Assembly (NCBI GenBank): GCA_965153355.1
Contig: OZ231128.1
Location: 12,772,001-12,836,000 of the forward strand
Length of the DNA stretch: 64,000 nucleotides
Direction: 5' to 3'
Source of the DNA: Flaccisagitta enflata
Lineage: Eukaryota > Chaetognatha > Sagittoidea > Aphragmophora
Shown: piece by piece, positions 57,376-64,000 of the stretch
Layout of the letters: the number at the start of each line of letters is the position of its first letter
Numbering within the stretch: position 1 is the first letter of the stretch
Translations under genes and position numbers: made by a program
Notes under the pieces: model-generated
What the model saw: the letters and a program-made list of their open reading frames with translations, nothing else
Told to the model about the DNA's origin: nothing
The model's database searches: none

Positions 57376-57598
57376 AAAGAAGAAGATGAAGAAGAAGAAG
57401 AAGAAGAAGAAGAAGAAGAAGAAGAAGAAGAAGAAGAAGAAGAAGAAGAAGGAGAAGAAGAAGGAGAAGAAGAAGGAGAAGAAAAAAAAGAAGATGAAGA
57501 AGAGATAGAAGAGGAAGAAGGGGAAGAAGATGGAGATAAAGGAGATAAAAGAGAAGAAGAAGAATTTGAGGAAGAAGAAGAAAAAGAAGAAACAAACT
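57376..57598 (+). repeat. (GAA)n microsatellite
   Basis: A pure GAA core of about 75 bp, then GAAGGA and GGAGAA variants. Confidence 0.94.
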
Positions 57599-57779
57599 AA
57601 AGACATGAAAATCCTGTAGTGAATTTTTCAATTCCGGACAACCTGTCTTCAGCTTCATCCCAATGCCATTTTAAACAGATAATGCTAGAACGACCAGAAA
57701 TATCTCATTTGAAAGATCTTTCGCAGAGCTTCAAAATGATCACCGATATTGTTTTTCTCATTGCTTGGGTGTAAAATAC

Positions 57780-57981
57780 TGACTACGCGACTCTAAACCC
57801 GCTTTGTCGGTTCGTCGGTCCGTCCGTCAGTTCGTCCGTCTTTCAGTTACGCTTTTATTTTTCGTTTTTTTTTTTTTGCGGCTTTTTGCCACACTGCTCT
57901 TGCCCAAATGATCTGGTGATCTCAACTACAACCCCTGCCCACCCGCACGCAACTGGGGTAGCCGTGTATCCGGTCTTGTTT
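57780..57981 (+). mobile_element. Family A element
   Basis: It starts in ACTGACTACGCGACTCT (left arm partly lost), then AAACCCGCTTTGTCGG and a CGTCCGTC tract. The 3' box GCACGCAACT is present and the end is GCCGTGTATCCGGTCTTGTTT. Confidence 0.75.
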
Positions 57982-58014
57982 CTTTGCCATAGTTAGTTGG
58001 TGAAACAAGACGAG

Positions 58015-58117
58015 GAAGAAGAAGAAGAAGACGAAGTAGAAGAAGAAGAAGAAGAAGAAGAAGAAGAAGAAGAAGAAGAAGAAGAAGAAGAAGAAGAAGA
58101 AGAAGAAGAAGAAGAAA
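58015..58117 (+). repeat. (GAA)n microsatellite
   Basis: About 100 bp of GAA triplets with ACGAAGTA near the left. Confidence 0.95.
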
Positions 58118-58218
58118 TGAAAGAATTGCAATTGTTGTGGTTTTTAAAATCGTATTTCACTAATCGACATGCGCGACAGAAGACACCTAGCCAAATTCGT
58201 CACTTAAAAAGCCAGAGT

Positions 58219-58222
58219 AAAA

Positions 58223-58302
<80 letters not shown>

Positions 58303-58326
58303 AAAAGAGAAAGAAAGAAAGAAAAA

Positions 58327-58381
<55 letters not shown>

Positions 58382-58405
58382 GAAGAAAGGAAGAAAGAAA
58401 GGATA
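58219..58405 (+). repeat. (GAAA)n microsatellite
   Basis: About 185 bp of AAAG tetramers with GAGA and GGAAG interruptions. Confidence 0.96.
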
Positions 58406-58466
58406 AGGGGAAGGAGAAGGAAGGATATCTATGAGTATTTTCAGTTTTTGATTGGACTTCAGCAAC

Positions 58467-58804
58467 TTTTTAGTCGCGTGCTACGCGACTCTACAACCCG
58501 CTATGTCGGTCCGTCGGTTGGTTGGTTGGTTAGGCGGTCGGTCCCCTTTTTAGTCGCGGACACGCAACTCTACACCTTGCCATGTCGGTCAGTTGAACAT
58601 CTTTGAATTCCGAGCGGTTTTCGCCCTACCGCTCCTGCCCAACTGTCCGCGACTTGATTGCCGTGTATCCGGCCTTGTTTACTTTTTTGGCGTTTTTGAG
58701 CTTTTTGAGCATACAGCTCCTGCCCAGACACCCTAGTGACCTTCTCCAGTACTGCTCCTTCCCACCCGCACGCGACTAGGGTAGCCGTGTATCCGGCCTT
58801 GTTT
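58467..58804 (+). mobile_element. Family A element interrupted by another family A element
   Basis: The outer hairpin AGTCGCGTGCTACGCGACT (58472) pairs with the outer 3' box GCACGCGACT (58769-58778) and the final GCCGTGTATCCGGCCTTGTTT. The outer CGGTTGGTT tract is interrupted at 58546 by a complete inner copy (58547-58680). Confidence 0.85.
58547..58680 (+). mobile_element. Inner family A element, compact
   Basis: 134 bp. The 5' arm AGTCGCGGAC and 3' box GTCCGCGACT form a perfect 10-bp inverted pair. The hairpin's own right arm reads CGCAACT (one change). It has CTACACCTTGCCATGTC and the end CCGTGTATCCGGCCTTGTTT. It is closest to the copy at 40223. Confidence 0.85.
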
Positions 58805-59027
58805 GATAGATAAATCATAATCTTTACACTTGGTAGTCTTCACACCAATGCGGGCAAGTTAAGAACCCTCAAATATATATGGATGTATAAATATATGTTT
58901 ATGTATATTTTCATGAAGTTGAATTCATGTAAGGGAATTAAGATCGATTCATTTTAGAATTCAAATTTATATTTTGTCTTAAAAGTTGCTGTGTTTATGA
59001 CTGTTTAGTCTTTACCACGCGAATCAG
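58805..59027. other. Short unique spacer
   Basis: AT-rich, with ATATATG-type local repetition near 58875-58910. Nothing else seen. Confidence 0.4.
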
Positions 59028-59415
59028 AAAAAAAGCCGCACTTTTAAATGGCAATTTATCATATAAGATTTCAAAATAATTAAACAAAATCTTAGATCAT
59101 TTTGAAGATCTCAAAGAGATCTTTCATTTTGCTTTAATCTGGTATTTCTAGCTTTATTCGTTTAGAAATGGCATAAAAAAAGAGTAAAAACATTGCCATT
59201 TTCAGTTTTGCAATCCTATTGAAAAATAAGCATTTTTGCAAAAGAGAGGAACACTTTGACAAGCTCTATCTCCTAAACGATTTGAGATACAGACCTGGGG
59301 TTGGTCTAGAATGAAAGAAAATTTAAAAATCTTAAAATCAATTAAACAAAAAAAGATTTTAATTAATTTTTTTGTGTCTATTCTACTCAGCTACAAAAGG
59401 GTGCGGCTTTTTTTT
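59028..59415. mobile_element. Palindromic element of about 388 bp
   Basis: The ends AAAAAAAGCCGCACTTTT and inverted AAAAAAAGCCGCACCC match. Both arms carry AATTAAACAAAATCTTA-like sequence and the motif CGTTTAGAAATGGCAT or CTCCTAAACGATTTGAG, in mirror order. Confidence 0.7.
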
Positions 59416-59859
59416 CATTCTTGTAGTATGCTAAATTGATATTTTGGACTTTCTGGGTCTTTGCGTTCAATTTCCTTCAAAACAACTCCTGCCCAATGAT
59501 CAATATAGTGTAAACACATCTAATCCTGCCTATTTGCACCAATATAGACGTTTACTGGTCAATTTTCCTTCCTCAAATGGTTATATTTAAAAAAAAAAAG
59601 GAAAATTTCAAATTGTGTCATTATAACCTAATTTACATAAAGATTCGAGCCTGCTAACAAATTCCAATTGTGAATTCATATATAGTAATGTATAACCTTC
59701 ACAATGATGTATAGATATGTTGAATTTATTCGATTTTGAAAATGGCTTATTTTACTCATGCTCCGCCTGGAAAACCGCGAATCTTACCTACACTACCAAA
59801 ACAGCCCGGAGTTAATTCACGTAACAAGTATTTATGTGTGAAAGAACGCAATTTACGCA
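59416..59859. other. Unique stretch, no gene seen
   Basis: No repeat or coding signal recognised. Confidence 0.4.
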
Positions 59860-60065
<206 letters not shown>

Positions 60066-60418
60066 CACACACAAAAATAGCGAGAGAAGGAAGAGATAAT
60101 GTTACGTGATCGGAGGTAGGACGGATGAGGGTGTCAAAACCTACGAAACGAACGCATAGATGCAAGTGTACAACTAAACAATTGAGTAAATGCAACCTTT
60201 CAGACGATGAGATGCCGGAGTCAGACACTACTGCAGCTAAGAGAGGGGGTAACTGATCATATGGATATTAGTGATGATGGGACGTAAGACGGAACGGGGA
60301 AGAGAGTTGAGACAACATTTCATCTTTTTCTCGGACATTAAGTTCATGAGGTTATTTCAACGATGTCTCGTTTACACAAATTTGGATGGTCGCGATCATT
60401 CTTGTTATCGTCATCATC

Positions 60419-60522
60419 ACTGACGTCGTCGTCGTCGTCATCATCGTCGTCATCGTCGTCATCACTGTCGTCGTCGCCGTCTTCACCGTTGTCATCGCCG
60501 GTCATTATCATCATCATCATCC
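60419..60522 (+). repeat. (GTC/ATC)n trinucleotide tract
   Basis: Imperfect GTCGTCATC units. The minus strand would encode poly-Asp, as in the GAC arrays at 37300 and 39010. Confidence 0.85.
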
Positions 60523-60728
60523 CCATTTTTGGCGTTTGTTGTTGTCGTCATTTTTGACCGAGCGTCATTTTTGTTATGGCCTTCGACAAATTAGCGATTA
60601 TCAGTTTTTGACCAAGTTTTCTCCTAGCTACTCTCGACCTCCTTTCTTTCGTCACTTTTTCAAGTCTTAGGCTCTCTGTCGCTTGATCATGATTGTCTAT
60701 CTTTTCATTAAGATGCTAGTGTGTAGGT

Positions 60729-60945
60729 TTTTAGTCGCTGGCTAAGCTAGTCTATAAGTGCCTGTAGGTAGGTAGGTAGATAGGTAGGAGCTCCGTAAAG
60801 CGAAAATTAGGATGACGCAAAATCGATTGAAATAATGATTTCTTTGCATTGCTGCCCCAGCCTAGCCACATCACAGATCCAGCCCACCCGCATTACTGCC
60901 CCTGCCTATCCGCCAGCGACTACTTATTGACCATGTATCCTGTCG
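60729..60945 (+). mobile_element. Family A variant, 3' end interrupted
   Basis: TTTTTAGTCGCTGGCTAAGC start with CTATAAGTGCCTG, a GTAGGTAGGTAG tract, AACCGGCT-like body shared with 48899, CCGCCAGCGACT and CCATGTATCC. The expected CGGCCTTGTT is replaced by CTGTCGGGCCCGC. Confidence 0.65.
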
Positions 60946-60979
60946 GGCCCGCAGTCAGCTAAAATAGCGGGCCCGACAG
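60940..60979. repeat. 13-bp perfect GC-rich inverted repeat
   Basis: CTGTCGGGCCCGC, a 14-bp spacer, then GCGGGCCCGACAG. A related CTCGGGCCCGCGGACCCGC follows at about 60993-61011. Confidence 0.85.
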
Positions 60980-61467
60980 CCGAAATGTGGGCCTCGGGCC
61001 CGCGGACCCGCTCTAAAAAAAGGAATGCCTATACCTATATCCAAATCTGCCTACAATCAAACTGTACATGAATACATCCACTCTCACCCAGTTCCAGTCA
61101 AACACACATCAATTCACCCAATGGTCCATCCTAGACTCGGGCCGAAAAAAAAGGAGAACAAAACCAAGAGGATTTTTCATCGCCCAAGCCTAAGCCTGAG
61201 GCTATGAACAAATTTCCTCGCCATTTGCGCCAATATCACGCGCTTTCGGCTGCCTAATGGCCGTGATTATGGCGCGATGACGGCTCGTGTCTCCTGGGAT
61301 GCGCGCGCGCGTGTGTGCGTGCGTGTAAAGGCGCGTGTGTTTTTGCGTGCTTGCGGGATAGCGCGAGTCCGATATCTATATGGTGCAACCTACCGAGCGC
61401 AAAAAACAAGTGCGAGAGGAAAAAAAAAGAGGAGAAGGCGCTCTCTCGTCGTGGGTGCGCGTGAGAG

Positions 61468-61470
<3 letters not shown>
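60980..61470. other. Unique, GC-rich at 61250-61450, no gene seen
   Basis: CGCGCGCG and GTGCGTGCGTG runs at 61300-61330. Open frames here are compositionally biased and unrecognised. Confidence 0.4.
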
Positions 61471-61502
<32 letters not shown>

Positions 61503-61771
61503 ACTTTGGGTGCCCCATCTTAAAATATGGGAGGGGAAGAGTGCGACAGAAAGAACGAGAGTTTTAGCGCCCGCGCCCTAAATAACAATAACAATATCGA
61601 AATATGAGAAGATAAAAAAAGAGAGGGTCAGTGAAAAAATATTCTTCACCCGCCCATTCAGAAATTAGGTCATAGTATGAAAATCTCGCTTTTCTCGATG
61701 TCTCAAAGGAATAGAGTGGGACGTAAAGAGGAGCTTTGATATTAAGACTTGGGAGAGCATCATGCATGTGC

Positions 61772-61775
<4 letters not shown>

Positions 61776-61857
<82 letters not shown>
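61776..61857 (+). repeat. (GA)n microsatellite
   Basis: About 80 bp of pure GA. A shorter (CT)n lies at 61470-61499. Confidence 0.96.
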
Positions 61858-61859
<2 letters not shown>

Positions 61860-61869
61860 AGATAGGAAA

Positions 61870-62151
61870 ACAGAAGGAAACGAAGAAGGAAAGAAAGAAA
61901 GATAGAAAAAAAGAAAGACAAAAATGTACAGAGAAGGACAGACAGAAAGACAAAGAGAAAGAGAAAGAAAAAAAGAAAATAAAAAGGAAGAGAGAGAGAA
62001 AGAAAAAAGGAAAGAAACAAAGAAATAAAGAAACAAAGAAAGAGAGAGAGAGAAAGAAAGAAAAAAGGAAAGAAAGAAAGAAAGAAAGAAAGAAAGAACG
62101 AAAGAAAGAAAGAAAGAAAGATAGAAAGCAAGAAAGAAAGAAAGAAAGAAA

Positions 62152-62205
<54 letters not shown>

Positions 62206-62213
62206 AATAAGGA
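61870..62213 (+). repeat. (GAAA)n purine tract
   Basis: GGAAA/GAAA variants becoming nearly pure AAAG from about 62050. Confidence 0.95.
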
Positions 62214-63400
62214 AAAATTCTTTTTAATGACCAAGCGCAATGGTGGCATCTCCCCTTGAGTGGCGAGTGAGATCCAACTCTGAGTATCTGGAAAGGGGAA
62301 CCACGGTTCATTTCATTTGGATCCTTGGAGGTTCCTCTTAATCGTCCACTAATTACTCGAAAATCTCGGAATCTTCGCGATGATATATACTGGAGGTCAG
62401 CGCAACTGCAGAAAGATCATTTTGCCGCATCATCATGATGTTGGGAATCATCTTTGAGTGGCATCTGAGACAGGCGTTTATAAAATTGAGTTTACACCCC
62501 CCCCCGTGGGGGAGGGGGAAATGAAATTAAAGGATTTGGAGATGGAGGAAAAATCAAAAGCTTGAAAGAAAGAGAAAAGATTTTTTTTTGAAGATTTAGC
62601 ACTTTTGTTTGTACCAAAAGGTAAGATTTGATTATTACAACACAATTTGACAATATCTAAATCTATATCAAACTGTTTTAATGCTTTGTAATTTTGGGGA
62701 AGAAAATCACAGATTTCGTAACGTGATGTGACGGGTGGTGGGGAAGAAAATTGAAGGCAGGGGGGGGGGTGATAAAATCAAAAGCCGCTCAATTATATAC
62801 ACCCCTGATCTGAGAGGCTAAAGACTGCGCAAATGAAGCCCATCGCGTCGTCATCGTTGACTTCTGGCGAGTCAATTAACACCGACGAACAGTTTTGCGT
62901 TGCAACCACCCGAAAAAATTAAGATCTCATTAAAAACACTTAAGTCTTACGCTTGAATACGTTTTACAACTTTGGGTTAGGACATTATGGCTGAAATGAA
63001 GAGGGACGAGAGAGAGACGAACGCGTGGGAGTAGGAAAGGGGAAAGATAGGGAGTGGGAGCGGGAGCTGGAGAGGGAGAAGAATGAGGTAGAGGAGTGGG
63101 CGACCTGTCAACCACGCGCTCCATTGCGCGGTAGTAAAACCTTTTTACATGTTTTAAAAGAAATTCAAAAAGTACGCCCCAAAACTTCTCGGTTATGGTA
63201 AAGGAAAAAAGAAGAATTGTGTACAACAAATTATTGAAAAAACCGCCGATAATGCTCGCTGAGACGTGCAACGTCATCAACGTCTCCAACTCAAGTTTTT
63301 TTTTTAATGACTGAAAAGCCAATACTATGTCGCAGCAGTTGTCAAATACTCGACTGGGTCATATATTTTCATACCATCCACATATCAGTGTGTGACAATT
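62214..63400. other. Unique stretch with poly-C/poly-G spots, no gene seen
   Basis: CCCCCCCCCCGTGGGGGAGG at about 62498-62518 is a small inverted pair. A G9 run is at about 62761. No exon or TIR was recognised. Confidence 0.4.
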
Positions 63401-63508
63401 CTGTGTTTGACAACAAAGGCAACTTTTTCAGTGGAAGGGACTCTGGATTTATGTCAGTCATAGACGGAATTCCGTTGCTTGCGGGTCCGTTAGAGCGGGG
63501 TTCAACTG
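63401..63508. mobile_element. pogo/Tigger-like terminus, one end only
   Basis: The inverted end reads CAGTTGAACCCCGCTCTAAC and stops at TA (63509-63510). It resembles the ends at 49523. The left partner was not found in the window, so the left boundary given here is arbitrary. Confidence 0.5.
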
Positions 63509-63786
63509 TATGTTCTATAAAAAGTGGAACAATATCCCTCACTATGTCCAACTTCTTTGGCTAAATAATTGAGAGAAAAAAAAGAAAAGAAAATGCTGGA
63601 CTCTCGTGGCTTCAACATCTCGTTGGTCCGAAGGGGCCAAAAGCTGCGTTGTGAGTATATAAATGCCCCATACGATTTCTCCATAATAAAGATGCGATGG
63701 GAGTCATAACAATCAAAGCAGAATTAAGACGGAATCCCAAAGCGCAGCGGAAAACGGATCGCTGGGGATTTGCGCCTAAAAACCGA

Positions 63787-63899
<113 letters not shown>

Positions 63900-64000
63900 G
63901 GACGTTTATCACGACTGAATAACTGATGGCCAGAACAAAAGAAATACATGGAAATAAAATCAAATAAGGGAGCACAGACAGACAGACTCTCTGTCTGTCT

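Overview
The window looks like non-coding DNA from the nuclear genome of a eukaryote with a large, repeat-rich genome. Non-coding content is near total, uninterrupted microsatellites run for hundreds of bases, and there are nested non-autonomous DNA transposons, a degenerate CCCTAA-type interstitial array and at least one tRNA-like sequence. A marine invertebrate is my guess, but nothing here fixes the taxon. I find no protein-coding gene I can name and no transposase, integrase or reverse transcriptase. Nearly all long open frames are translations of simple repeats (poly-Ser/Leu, Cys-Val, Glu-Arg, His-Thr, Phe-Leu-Ser). A few short non-repetitive frames are kept as low-confidence candidate exons.

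Three layers of repeats dominate. (1) Microsatellites and minisatellites: (CT)n/(GA)n, (CA)n/(GT)n, (TTTC)n, (TTC)n, (CAA)n, (TATC)n, two 8-bp arrays, and minisatellites of about 42, 50, 69 and 80 bp. (2) Two abundant dispersed families named here only for reference. Family A is about 120-350 bp when not interrupted. It starts with a T-run and a terminal hairpin of the form AGNNGCG...CGCNNCT, then has a variable CCGT/CGGT/TTGG microsatellite, and ends near CCGTGTATCCGGCCTTGTT. Family B is about 400-1300 bp. It has GCAGCGGCCCC termini, an internal array of about 20-bp units of the ggcctgaaatctgccctctca type, and a tail with its own small hairpin. (3) Classical non-autonomous DNA transposons recognised by terminal inverted repeats (TIRs) and target-site duplications (TSDs): two hAT-like elements (32930-34629 and 12576-13139), a 38-bp hAT-like insertion consisting almost only of its two TIRs (47664-47701), TA-flanked elements (21638-22251, 23955-24980, 45591-46140, 49523-50009) and several foldback/palindromic elements.

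Layout: 0-10 kb holds (CT)n, two B copies, several A copies and a perfectly conserved-looking hairpin at 9341-9629. 10-21 kb holds minisatellite and 8-bp arrays, a B copy carrying a hAT that itself carries an A copy, then kilobase-scale (TTTC)n, (TATC)n and (CT)n tracts. 21-27 kb holds an interrupted 42-bp minisatellite and an A element swollen to 1.56 kb by internal tandem arrays. 27-36 kb holds (GT)n, nested A and B copies, the telomere-like array and a four-level transposon nest. 36-46 kb holds (CT)n/(GA)n, further A/B copies and a split 185-bp duplication. 46-51 kb is AT-rich, with long-arm foldback elements, the micro-hAT and the tRNA-like gene. 51-64 kb holds (GA)n, (GAA)n, (GAAA)n and (CA)n tracts with more A/B copies.

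The most interesting signal is in family A. The 10-bp end sequence differs between copies (AGTCGCGTGC, AGTTGCGGAC, AGATGCGTCC, AGGTGCGCC), but within most intact copies the 3' box is the inverted repeat of that same copy's 5' arm. The ends therefore vary together within each copy. I do not recognise this from a named transposon family.
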